Assembly: GCA_037447655.1 (NCBI GenBank)
Contig: JBBHKE010001363.1
Span: 64,001-75,943 of the forward strand
Reading direction: 5' to 3'
DNA: 11,943 nucleotides
Origin: Zygnema cylindricum
Lineage: Eukaryota; Streptophyta; Zygnematophyceae; Zygnematales; Zygnemataceae
Both the position numbers and the translations under genes were made by a program. Below the pieces are notes generated by a model. The model saw nothing but the letters and a program-made list of their open reading frames with translations. It did no database searches and was not told the origin of the DNA. This document shows positions 1-7,645 of this stretch, one piece after another (positions within the stretch are counted from its first letter, which is position 1; each line of letters opens with the position of its first letter).

Positions 1-480
1 GCTTGTGCAGGTGGGGAGTTTCCTCAGTTTCAAGAGGCAGTGTTGCTCATGAGGGGTCTCCCTCGTAATATGAAAGGAGCATCTGATATGCTCAAATAGA
101 AAGATAAAGCTAGCTGGACTTTACAGTTAGCTATCAATATTTTGCTAGAAGAGAAATCTACATCTAGTATTCTCAATGTTGAGCAGGTAGAGGCTTTTAA
201 TTCAGATTTTGAGAAGAAAGGACAGTTTAATCTGCAAAGAAATCAGTCTAATCAAGTTTAGACAGTTTAATCAGGGTGGGAATAGACAATTCAACAATGC
301 ATGTTTTTATTGTAGTGAGAAAGGTCATAGATATAGATTTTGTCCTAAGCTTAAAAAAGCTAATGATACAGGTTTATACAAACCGGGATGGCAACAAAGT
401 CAATTTTACAAAAACTTCACGGGGTCTACACATCGTGGAAATGCACTATTTTCAGCGGCTTCATCGCTCCGGATGAGACT
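1..480 (+). pseudogene. gag: copia gag remnant with CCHC zinc knuckle
   Basis: Gag forms the virus-like particle of the retroelement and binds its RNA. Bases 7-258 read in frame 1 as a typical copia gag stretch: the motif LLMRGLP, then a segment with LLEEKS, broken by TAG at 97 and ending at TAG 259. The sequence then continues one frame over (frame 2) with the zinc knuckle CX2CX4HX4C: Cys codons at 302 and 311, His at 326, Cys at 341. The zinc-knuckle frame stays open to 484, but the protease homology resumes in frame 1, so a second shift lies between about 430 and 480. The N-terminal half of gag is left of the window. Family assignment rests on the knuckle, the LLMRGLP motif and the neighbouring protease. 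It cannot make a full protein. Confidence 0.85.
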
Positions 481-1090
481 TTGACATTTTCTGAGGAAAA
501 TAAAACGGATCTATTCGCTATGGTGGCCGCGATGGAAGGCGCCAAGGACCCTGGATGGATAATGGACACGGGAGCGTCAGCCCACATGTGCTGGAACAAA
601 GCCATCTTCAAAAATCTGAGAGCAACGCCGGAGAAAAATATTTATTATGCTTGTGGAATGAGTGTTCAGACTTGTGCTGTGGTTGATGTGTCTTTGCTAG
701 TGGATGTGGAGGGCAAAGCAACTGAAAGAACTCTTCACAATGTCTTATTTGTACTTGACTTTAAGAAGAACCTGTTTTCTACGTCATTGGTAGAGAGTAA
801 GGGCTTTGAGGTTAATTTGAAAAATGGAAGGCAGGTTGTTAGCAAAAATGACAAAGTCGCAGTTACAGGTACTAGAGATAATAGCAAGATGTACCGAATG
901 GATATGGCTAATACCAAGGAGAATGATGTTCTTTACTCCGGTGTTTTGCAGTCGGATGAGTTGTGGCATAAAAGATTAGGCCAGGTAAACTAAGATAGCT
1001 TGAGAAAAATGGTCATTGCTGGAAAACTAGAGGGTGTCTCAATCACAAATCAGCCGGTCAAAACATGTGATGGCTGCGCTTTGGGAAAAA
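481..1090 (+). pseudogene. pol: copia aspartic protease and GAG-pre-integrase region
   Basis: The retroviral-type aspartic protease cleaves the Gag-Pol polyprotein. The active-site triplet D-T-G is visible in the motif WIMDTGASAHM, with the Asp codon at 565-567, in the usual place after the zinc knuckle. Further on, the frame reads into the GAG-pre-integrase and integrase zinc-binding module. His is in LWHKRLG at 966-968, and the Cys pair is CDGC, with codons at 1066 and 1075. The second His of the HHCC finger, normally LGH, is Gln here (LGQVN, codon 981-983). A TAA stop at 991-993 cuts the frame just after it, where copia elements usually have Gln (VNQDSL), consistent with a CAA to TAA change. 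The frame is the same as that of the downstream integrase. Confidence 0.88.
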
Positions 1091-1860
1091 TCCACAGACT
1101 ACCGTTTCCTAAAGAGACTGAGCATCGGTCCACAAAACTTTTCCAACAAATTCATTCGGATGTTTTTGGTCCTGCGAAGGTTCGATCTGCCGGGGGAATG
1201 AAATATATGGTCACGTTCACATATGATTTCTCCAGGTTTACAAAAGTTTACTTCATGAAGGAGAAGAGTGAGGTGTTTGGTCACTTCAAACACTATAAAG
1301 CATGGGCTGAAAAACTTCATAATTGAACTATTTTATAGCTCAGATCGGACAATGGTGGTGAAAATACTTCGAAAGAATTTGAAACCTTTTTACTCGAGGA
1401 AGGCATAAGTCATCTGTTGACTGTTCCATATTCACCGAAACAAAATGGAGTGTCGGAGAGATTAAATAGAACTCTCACGGAGAGCTCGAGGTCGATGCTC
1501 GCAGATAAAAATGTGGATCCGAAATTTTGGGCTGAGGCTCTAAATTGTGCAGTTTACATTAAGAATAGTATATGATCAAGATCGGTAAACTCTACTCCTT
1601 ACGAGATTTGGACAGGTAGCAAACCAGATGTTAGCCATTTCAAAGTCTTTGGTTGTAAATGCTTTATCTTAGATACGTCTACAGATAGATGGAAAATGGA
1701 ACCGAAGGGACTACCAGGTATTTTGTTAGGATATGATGATCACTCAAAAGGTTACAGCGTCTTTGTGTTTGAGAGGCAGAAAATAGTTGTAGCAAGGAAT
1801 ATCATTGTCAAAGATGAACAAGACTCGGTAGATTTACTCCAAATGACAGAGCAGCAAAAG
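1091..1860 (+). pseudogene. pol: copia integrase core (D,D35E) remnant
   Basis: Integrase inserts the element cDNA into the host genome. All three catalytic acids are present in one frame: Asp at 1159-1161 in IHSDVFGP, Asp at 1348-1350 in RSDNGGEN, and Glu at 1456-1458 in PKQNGVSERLNRTL. The Asp-Glu spacing is 35 residues, the classic value. The frame is broken by TGA 1324, TAG 1336 and TGA 1573. The last sits in the NSI-stop-SRSVNSTPYE segment, where related elements have a sense codon. After the core comes the conserved copia stretch with PYEIWTG, HFKVFGCKCF and GILLGYDDHSKGY (to about 1770). The part after about 1860 loses similarity and becomes the integrase-RT linker. Confidence 0.92.
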
Positions 1861-2178
1861 CAAGAAAAAAGTACAGGAGTATGTTATTTTAGATTGCATG
1901 CAAGAACTTGTCCCGCAGGTGCAGCATTATCCGATGGTGACTCCGAATTCAGACTCTCTCCAAATTCCTCAACAAGTTTAGTTCCAACCGACCCAACACT
2001 AGTGAATTCACACGGATTGCAACCAGCGCAATCAACTGCACACTGATCGCAACCAGCGCAATCAGCGCAATGTGCGGCATCCGACGATCGCAGCCTCAAA
2101 ATTTCCGAGGGAAGAAGATCCAGCAGCCGCCTGCAAGCAAGCTCTCACTTTGCTTACTCGACAGCCTCAGGGGAGCCC
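1861..2178 (+). pseudogene. Integrase-RT linker of copia pol with repeated QPAQS coding motif
   Basis: This is the poorly conserved spacer between integrase and reverse transcriptase. It stays in the integrase frame, with one TGA at 2044-2046, and joins the RT domain without a frame change. It is rich in Ser, Pro and Gln. The sequence GCAACCAGCGCAATCA occurs exactly twice, at 2019-2034 and 2049-2064, and encodes QPAQS twice, with the stop between the copies. I see no known domain in it. Confidence 0.6.
2019..2078 (+). repeat. Two-copy 30-bp tandem repeat in the pol linker
   Basis: The 16-mer GCAACCAGCGCAATCA is exact at 2019-2034 and 2049-2064, a 30-bp offset that keeps the reading frame. 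A further GCGCAAT follows at 2065. The second halves of the two units have diverged. Confidence 0.85.
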
Positions 2179-2950
2179 TTGACCATCCAAGACGCCTTCT
2201 CATCACCAGAGCGGAATCATTGGATCGAGGCAGGAAACGACGAAATGAAGTCGATCATGGAGGCCCAAACATGGGAGCTTGTGGAACTTCGTCCAGACCG
2301 AAAGGCGATTGGCAGCAAATGGGTATTAAAGGTGAAGTTAAATCTCGATAACACCATTGAACGATATAAGGCCAGACTTGTGACAAAGGGTTATAATCAA
2401 AAAAAAGAATCGATTTTGAAGAAACATTCTCTCCGGTTGTTATATTTCCGACAGTTATGATTTTGTTGGCCCTGGCTGCTATAAGGAAATGGAAACACAT
2501 CAGATGGATGTAAAGACAACATTATTGCATGGAGAACTAGAGGAGACCATTTACATGCAGCAGCCTGAAAAGTATGCAGAACCAAGAAAAGAACACTTAG
2601 TATGCAAATTGCTAAAATCTCTGTATGGCCTTAAACAGGCCCTTAGGCAATGGAATCTGAAGCTTGATGAATTCATGACTAGCCTAAGATTTCAAAGGAT
2701 AAGTTCTGATCACTCTGTCTACGTTCTAAAAGGTGAAAATGAGATAGTGTATATAGGAGTGTATGTAGATGATTTATTATTAATCAACAAATACATGGCT
2801 GAAATCAACAAAATAAAAACTACTTTAAACTCACGATTCGAGATGAAAGATCTCGGTGAGGAAAAATACATCTTGGGTATTCAAGTAGAAAGGGATAGAT
2901 TTAAGAAAGTAATAAAATTAACTCAAAAAAGGCTATTGGAAACATGTTAG
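2179..2950 (+). pseudogene. pol: copia reverse transcriptase remnant
   Basis: Reverse transcriptase copies element RNA into cDNA. The domain begins with the copia hallmark motifs TIQDAFSSPE, WELVELRPDRKAIGSKWVLK and ERYKARLVTKGYNQ in frame 1. The frame then shifts at the run of eight A (2399-2406) into frame 0, which carries the expected FEETFSPVV motif, and shifts again near 2480-2490 into frame 2. Frame 2 reads HQMDVKTTLLHGELEE (first catalytic Asp codon 2507-2509), KSLYGLKQALRQW, and the catalytic YVDD box with Asp codons at 2768 and 2771. The frame ends at TAG 2948-2950, where a further shift returns to frame 1 for RNase H. The YVDD box is intact, but the domain is split over three frames, so it is a fossil. 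Confidence 0.95.
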
Positions 2951-3747
2951 ATGAGTATGGAATGTGGGGGGCAAAAGGATGTCTAACTCCAATGGAATAT
3001 CGGCAGAAGTTAGAGGGAGAAGAGACATAACCAAGTGTCATTATAAGCGAGTATTCAGAGTCAGGGGAGAATGATTCTATGACACAAATACCTTACAGAC
3101 AGATAGTGGGAAGCTTAATATAATTCATGAACTGTACCCGTCCTGACATTGCTGTTGCAGTCGGAGTACTGAATAGGAGTCTAGAGAGTCCAAGAAAATC
3201 TGATTTTGATGCAGCAAAGAGAGTCTTAAGATATATGGCAGGGACAAAAGACCTCAAACTCATACTAGGCGGAGGAGAAGTGAAGCTGCAAACCTGGAGT
3301 GATGCAAGCTATGGCGACTTGCCAAGCCGGAAATCCACCACGCGATTCGTTTTGCATATTGGGATTGGAACGTGCTGCTGGAGCAACAAACTTCAAAAGG
3401 TTACAGCGCAGTCGACAATGGAGTCAGAATATATGGCAGCAAGCTCGGCCCTCAAAGAACTCTTATGGGTAAAATCCATGTTGCAAGAACTAGGATACAT
3501 GCAGGTTCGGCCACAAGTGATATGGTGTGAATACCAGGCTGCCATAGCCATTGCCTCTAACCCTAGCCACCACTTCAGGAGTAAGCACATGGATGTACGA
3601 TTACACTTTGTTAGGGAAAAAGTGTTTTCTAGGGTGATCAAACTATGCTATCTGCCATATGCAAGAATGATTGCTGATATGCTTACTAAAGCTCTTCCTA
3701 CTCCCAAGTTGAACTATTGTAGGAATGCAGTAAGATTGGGTGAATAG
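2945..3747 (+). pseudogene. pol: copia RT connection and RNase H remnant
   Basis: RNase H degrades the RNA strand during reverse transcription. Frame 1 reads the usual connection (motifs LTPM and IPYRQIVGSLI), stops at TAA 3028 and TAA 3121, then runs open to TAG at 3745-3747. It carries NCTRPDIAVAVG, the RNase H Asp in TWSDASYGD (codon 3301-3303), the Glu in STMESEYMA (codon 3427-3429), and the terminal copia block HFVREKV and IADMLTKALP. The third catalytic position is altered: the canonical CDNQ box reads CEYQ, with GAA at 3529-3531 replacing Asp. The end of the frame, just after the LTKALP motif, is the normal copia pol C-terminus. The open part alone encodes about 206 residues. Confidence 0.94.
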
Positions 3748-3770
3748 GTCATTAGCTTCATAGGGATACT

Positions 3771-3888
3771 ACCATGTTGCGCTACTATAGCTGCGCTGCT
3801 ATGTTACCATGTTGCGGTGCTATGGCTGCGCTGCTATGCTGCGATGATACACTTAGTGCGACATCGCAGCTGCGCTGATACACTGAGT
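3771..3888 (+). repeat. Tandem 35-bp duplication plus a 12-bp direct repeat in the 3' spacer
   Basis: Units 3771-3805 and 3806-3840 are 35 bp each and differ at four positions; both start ACCATGTTGCG and contain GCTGCGCTGCTATG. After them, GATACACTTAGT (3845-3856) and GATACACTGAGT (3877-3888) form another near-exact pair 32 bp apart. The block lies between the pol stop and the polypurine tract. Confidence 0.85.
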
Positions 3889-3898
3889 CTAAAGCTTT

Positions 3899-3905
3899 AG
3901 GGGAG
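3899..3905 (+). other. Polypurine tract of the copia element
   Basis: The purine run AGGGGAG lies immediately before the LTR start TGTTGG at 3906. This is the place where plus-strand DNA synthesis is primed in LTR retroelements. The tract is short but correctly positioned, about 150 bp after the pol stop. Confidence 0.7.
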
Positions 3906-4418
3906 TGTTGGTTTTAAAAGCTTAAGTCTCAAACAAATTTATTTGACAGCAGGAAATAGATTTATAGGGACACGCGTCTTCACTTGAAACACTGTGAAAA
4001 TTTGAATGGTACCGACACCAAAATTGGAACAGCGCAGCTGCGCCGCAGATGAAACAAGCGCAGCTGCGGTAATTTTGATATAGTCTGTACGGACGAACGC
4101 ATCCTATGACGCAACAGGACAAACGCAGCTGCGGTTAACTTCTGTATATGACAAACGCAGCTGCTACGAAATTGCGGATATTTGAATGTAATCAGGAATT
4201 GGACAGCGCTACTGCGGTTGATATGAATCAAGTCAACGGACGAGATTCACTAAGAACAGACGACAATTATTTGATCAAAACACCTGTATAGGATTCTCAG
4301 TCATATTGAGTGTACAGTGATATATTAGCTTTAGCGTGAGTAGGAGCACTTAGACCTTAGTGGCAATTTAGTTCTTTTATACGTATCCTCTTAGAACACT
4401 TGTATCGGCGGTACAACA
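3906..4418 (+). repeat. 3' LTR of the copia element (right edge uncertain)
   Basis: The LTR starts TGTTGG directly after the polypurine tract, as in many plant copia elements. A matching inverted end CAACA occurs at 4414-4418, giving a candidate LTR of 513 bp with 5-bp terminal inverted repeats. A TATA-like GATATATTAG lies at 4318-4327. The left half (U3) carries palindromic GCAGCTGC repeats. The 5' LTR is not in the window, so the right edge cannot be confirmed. A longer LTR, to about 4620, is possible. Confidence 0.5.
4032..4217 (+). repeat. Array of palindromic CGCAGCTGCG repeats in LTR U3
   Basis: Palindromic cores lie at 4032-4043 (GCGCAGCTGCGC), 4059-4068, 4124-4133 and 4156-4164, with a degenerate one at 4206-4217. 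Another is just outside the LTR at 3865-3874. The 15-mer GACAAACGCAGCTGC is exact at 4118-4132 and 4150-4164, a 32-bp period. U3 repeats of this kind serve as enhancers in some plant copia elements such as Tnt1; that role is inferred here. Confidence 0.8.
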
Positions 4419-4702
4419 CTATGTAGTGGGACAACTGAGTGAAGAGTATAAGACTTAGGATGTAGAACATTTTATGTATCCAGACTTCTAAGTAGTAAAT
4501 TGCAGACAGTTTTTAGGAAACTTCTGAGTATTATATCTTGAGTGTTGTGGGGTCAATTGTGCTAAAACTTTGGGAGTTGTCATTTTTTATACTACTCTAT
4601 ATTCTAGTAGAGTTTTGTGAAGTTTGGATGCTTTTATGAGATTTGGTGAGCACGTGAAAACAGCTGTTTGATAGAATTCTTGATAGCTTCTGAGAGTGTA
4701 TC

Positions 4703-4948
4703 ATGTCTACTTCTACTACTACGGCTGCTCCTCCACCTGCACCAGTGGTTGTAGAACAAAAGATACATAGAGAATTTACTTTTTTTTTTAGCGTATATCA
4801 GGCGGACCCGGATTTTGGGTGTCTTTATGTGTACCAAACGAAGTTGTCATTTAAAGGCATGACGATTGTTTACGTTGACAATGCCTGTTACGGATGTCGA
4901 CAGTGTACAATCAGTGATGACGCACCAAATTGTGAAAAATCGTTGTGA
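4703..4948 (+). CDS. Unassigned short ORF, possibly the start of a second gag-like frame
   Basis: An 81-codon frame begins with a Ser/Thr/Ala/Pro-rich stretch (MSTSTTTAAPPPAPVVVEQ). This composition resembles the N-terminus of some copia gag proteins. It lies about 280 bp after the candidate LTR end, roughly where gag would start if the LTR were also the 5' LTR of a tandem element. Similarity to anything gag-like is lost after the T9 tract near 4781-4789, and the rest has no recognisable motif. It may be a chance frame. I do not recognise a family. Confidence 0.15.
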   Translation: MSTSTTTAAPPPAPVVVEQKIHREFTFFFSVYQADPDFGCLYVYQTKLSFKGMTIVYVDNACYGCRQCTISDDAPNCEKSL

Positions 4949-5559
4949 ACGTCGCATAACTTTGCGTGACATATGTAGATGTTTAACCTTTCAACTCTCT
5001 GCCATGGGAATGTCCCTGGCTGAAGAAGTGTCGTTTCCACTATCTTTATTGTACGGTTGCCTCTTTGACAAATTCCACGCTCTTCAATCTTGGTTATACC
5101 TCACCTACACTAATAATTGTGGGTTTTCATAGTTTTTAAGCAAAATAAGTGTTTGAATGCCTTTGATAGTGGTCGAAAAACGACACATTCACTGTTTTCT
5201 CCGGGTTCCCACTAGTCAGCGTAGAGATGCCTTGTGACAAGATGAGGAAAAATGAAGGTTGAAGGAAAGAATGTGAGGTTGCGTCAGAGAGGCGGCGTGT
5301 GCTACTTGCTGGGGCGCCCTCAAAGATGTCTCATGATTTGGTCAAATTACATCGGAGTTTTCAAACCTGTGGAATGGAAAAATCCGTACTGAACGAAGTG
5401 GGGACAAAACAAAGCAAATTGTGTACTTTAATGGACGCAAACGAACAAAAAATAACGAATATTGTACCTTTCGCCGTCGCTTGAATTCGTTTGAAATTTG
5501 TGTAAATTTTTTCACATGTGCGAATACTTGCTCCTATTTGTTTTTTGAAAATACGTTGT

Positions 5560-5588
5560 TTTAAATCACATCTTCCATGTGTTTTAAA
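5560..5588. repeat. Short inverted repeat (12-bp stem, 5-nt loop)
   Basis: TTTAAATCACAT (5560-5571) and ATGTGTTTTAAA (5577-5588) pair with one mismatch around the loop CTTCC. No gene is next to it, so a terminator role is not suggested. Confidence 0.5.
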
Positions 5589-5914
5589 GAAAAGTTTGAA
5601 AATGACGTTTTTTGGCGTGGTCGTGGGTGGTAAAACAGAAGACGACAACATGTAGTACATCATACATTCGATGATGACGCAAAGTATATTTCTCATTTTT
5701 CTATTTTTTTGTACGGTTGAAACTTACGCGGTACGGCTCTAAGTTTTACAGGAAAAGAAAACGATAGAAAAAAACCCTTAGGCTAATGGAGATGCACCCT
5801 TAAAAACAATATTACAAAAAATAAGACTACGATTCTCCAAGTATATGGGAGAAAAAATCGACCGTCGGATTACATTTTGGTCCTCATTTGCGAAGCAATC
5901 GCTCCATCCGCCCT

Positions 5915-5962
5915 TGTAATGGTGAACCCACCTTACCTCGCGAAGGTGAGTTCACGATTACA
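5915..5962. repeat. Strong hairpin: 20-bp stem with 8-nt loop
   Basis: The arms 5915-5934 (starting TGTAATGGTGAACC) and 5943-5962 (ending TTCACGATTACA) are inverted copies with two mismatches. The loop is ACCTCGCG. The hairpin lies 7 bp left of the target duplication of the hAT-like MITE. It could be a remnant of a separate fold-back element or a structured non-coding site; no gene is visible around it. Confidence 0.8.
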
Positions 5963-5968
5963 GAATCA

Positions 5969-6291
5969 GTCAATTCCATAGTTCAAAAGTAGGCATTTTT
6001 ATGGTAGGCTTTTGGTCGGCGCCTTTATCGTAAGTTGTGTTATGGGATTTTTATGTGATATTCTTAGATCGCTACTTTGATCAGCGACGGTCCGATCGTC
6101 CAAGTCTGACGGTGTAAATAAATTTTTTTTGTCCGAATGTTTTTAATTGGTCCAATTTTTGGTCCGAATGTTTTAATTGGTCTGAATTGGTCCGAATACA
6201 ATATGGGTCTTAAGGTCATATTGTATGTTTTGCGTATAATTTGCATATTGTATGGGCCAACTTTCACCTACTTTTGAACTATGGTCAATTC
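5969..6291. mobile_element. hAT-like MITE with 8-bp target site duplication
   Basis: The direct repeat GTCAATTC flanks the element at 5969-5976 and 6284-6291. Inside it, perfect 17-bp terminal inverted repeats begin CATAGTTCAAAAGTAGG (5977-5993), with the complement at 6267-6283. The element body is 307 bp and has no transposase frame. An 8-bp target duplication is characteristic of the hAT superfamily (also seen in some P and piggyBac-unlike groups), hence the tentative assignment. The first five bases CATAG fit the hAT end consensus only partly. The perfect ends and duplication suggest a fairly recent insertion or slow decay. Confidence 0.8.
6131..6197. repeat. GTCCGAATG(T)n AATTGG tandem repeat inside the MITE
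   Basis: GTCCGAATGTTTTTAATTGG (6131-6150) recurs as GTCCGAATGTTTTAATTGG (6162-6180), and a third partial copy GTCCGAATA starts at 6189. The first two copies are 31 bp apart. Nearby, CATATTGTATG occurs at 6217-6227 and 6244-6254. Confidence 0.8.
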
Positions 6292-6620
6292 GCTACACCT
6301 GGACAATAGACATGTGCGTCGATGAAAAATGAAAATTCTCACACGTCCCCAAAGTCACGTGCCTTCGAACAAGGTGACCTTAAAATCTTTGCCGAAAAGA
6401 AATGCGGTTTTTTCTTGAAAGTCAACAGAGTGAAGGGGATCTTTGAGGTACATTAACGCGGTACACTTGCGAAGTACACGTACGTAATACGCAAGTACGG
6501 ATCTTTATACGAAAATGGTCGGTTTCCAAATCTTTGACGATTTTAGAGACTTGATCCTTAACTTACGTGGAGCCACTCAATTCAAAACACGTATATAAAA
6601 ACTTATTTACAAACGATTCG
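6292..6620. other. Intergenic stretch with an imperfect palindrome
   Basis: No gene is seen. An imperfect inverted repeat is centred on ACGTACGT (6478-6485), with arms ACTTGCG (6465-6471) and CGCAAGT (6490-6496). The 8-mer GGATCTTT lies on each side (6437-6444 and 6499-6506). Confidence 0.5.
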
Positions 6621-6693
6621 CGATGTAACCGAGGCCTCTGTAATACATAAATTTTGATGTCCGTACTATTACAGAGACCTCCCGATGTAACCG
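6621..6693. mobile_element. Tiny fold-back insertion flanked by an 11-bp direct repeat
   Basis: CGATGTAACCG is exact at 6621-6631 and 6683-6693. Between the copies lies a hairpin with arms 6631-6645 (GAGGCCTCTGTAATA) and 6667-6681 (TATTACAGAGACCTC), 14 of 15 positions pairing, and a 21-nt loop. This has the form of a very small fold-back element inside a 10-11 bp target duplication, a size seen for Mutator-like elements. Chance or a duplication followed by hairpin formation are alternatives. Confidence 0.5.
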
Positions 6694-6750
6694 TACCCTT
6701 AACCTATAGTTGCAAGTTTAAGGGGACACCGTTCAAATCAAACACTACAG

Positions 6751-7291
6751 TACACCGCCAATCCTTATTAGCGTTGTGTATGCTAATTCCGTCCCGCTTT
6801 TTTTTTTTATTCTCCATTAGTGTAGTTCATTCTATTTTTTTCTTTATTCTATTTAGGGTTTTTTTCAGTATGTTGTCTCTTAAATAGAGTGGTGTACGTT
6901 CAGTGTCAGTCAGTACATACATGTATCTTTTTAAGTTAAAAAGTACAATAAATTAGTTTTAGTAACCGCGGACGCATGAGAATGTGCGTTCTAAAAAGGA
7001 AAAAAAACTAGGTCGTAAAAAATCCCGTTCGAACGTATTCGTCCGACAGCCGCGTTTCGACCGTGTGAATGTACGGTTTGTGTACGATTTGTCAGATTCT
7101 GTACGGAGACCTATATTAGTATAAGCATGTTTGCGACCGGCATTCTTTTTTTCAAAGATTCAAATTACCATAATCAAATAATTAGAATGTATGATTTTTT
7201 CCAAAATTTTCAAATTCTTAAATAGCGTACACCACGGTAATTATTTTCATACGCTAAAAAAACTTACACGCTAATAACGATTGGCGGTGTA
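6751..7291. mobile_element. MITE-like element A with TACACC inverted ends
   Basis: Inverted repeats of about 29 bp match at 27 positions: 6746-6774 and the complement of 7268-7296, core TACACCGCCAATC then TTATTAGCGT. Counting from TACACC, the body is 541 bp and is flanked on both sides by CAG (6748-6750 and 7292-7294), a candidate 3-bp target duplication. A TA duplication with ends starting CAGT/CTGT is the alternative reading. No transposase frame is present. Both ends resemble element B at 9834-10036. Confidence 0.7.
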
Positions 7292-7454
7292 CAGTACACC
7301 ACAGGTTTCTATGTATGTTTGTTTTTTCTAGGTCGGTACGGAAAGCGGTATTGTTTTGTTTTGACATGTTATTCCCGCCGCAAATGTAGGTAAAAATTCC
7401 TGTCCATAATTTATCGATCGGACGGTGCGGATTCACATCTTGTGATTGCCCTGT

Positions 7455-7645
7455 TCCAATTTCCCGAGGAATAAGTGTCCATTCTATTAATCACCAAAAA
7501 GGTATACCGCATGACCAAAATTGGATTGATTATCTTGAAATTGCCGGCCTCCAATTCCGCGATTAAAAATCCTCCATGGTCCATGCTATTGATCACTTAA
7601 CGGGTATATGACCAAAATTGGATTGATTTGGATATTGCTTTCGGT
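7455..7645 (+). repeat. Diverged tandem duplication (~95 bp unit) upstream of psbW
   Basis: Two adjacent copies begin TCCAATT at 7455 and 7550. Both contain ATTCTATTAATCAC-like sequence, then a GGTATA-like stretch and an exact 21-mer ATGACCAAAATTGGATTGAT(T) at 7511-7531 and 7608-7628. The copies otherwise differ by substitutions and small indels. The second copy ends about 350 bp before the psbW start codon. Confidence 0.75.

Larger units (their letters stand above)
1..4418 (+). mobile_element. Degenerate Ty1/copia LTR retrotransposon (3' part, 5' end outside window)
   Basis: The domain order gag, protease, integrase, reverse transcriptase, RNase H, then LTR is the Ty1/copia (Pseudoviridae-type plant retroelement) order; in Ty3/gypsy elements integrase comes last. 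In-frame stops lie at 97, 259, 991, 1324, 1336, 1573, 2044, 3028 and 3121. Frame changes lie near 259, between about 430 and 480, at the A8 run 2399-2406, near 2480-2490 and near 2940. The coding frame is otherwise continuous and most catalytic motifs are visible, so this is an old inactive copy, not a random match. The left end is cut by the window. The right end is set at a CAACA that mirrors the LTR start TGTTG, which is a candidate only. Confidence 0.9.
4419..5914. other. Intergenic region without a recognised gene
   Basis: Sequence between the copia LTR and the small-repeat cluster. It holds short open frames (4703-4948, 4866-5132, 5299-5484) with no recognisable domain. It also holds a T9 tract within the first of these and a 12-bp-stem hairpin at 5560-5588. 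The first part (to about 4700) could still be LTR or retroelement leader. Confidence 0.6.

Noticed and set aside
4866-5132. 88-codon frame with several Cys
   Set aside because: Overlaps another unassigned frame and shows no recognisable domain or coding bias.
5299-5484. 61-codon frame as a possible gene
   Set aside because: No motif, no neighbouring signals and no splice context; the length is expected by chance.
6465-6496. Imperfect palindrome around ACGTACGT as a regulatory site
   Set aside because: Arms are only 7 bp and off-centre, and no gene lies next to it; noted only within the intergenic entry.
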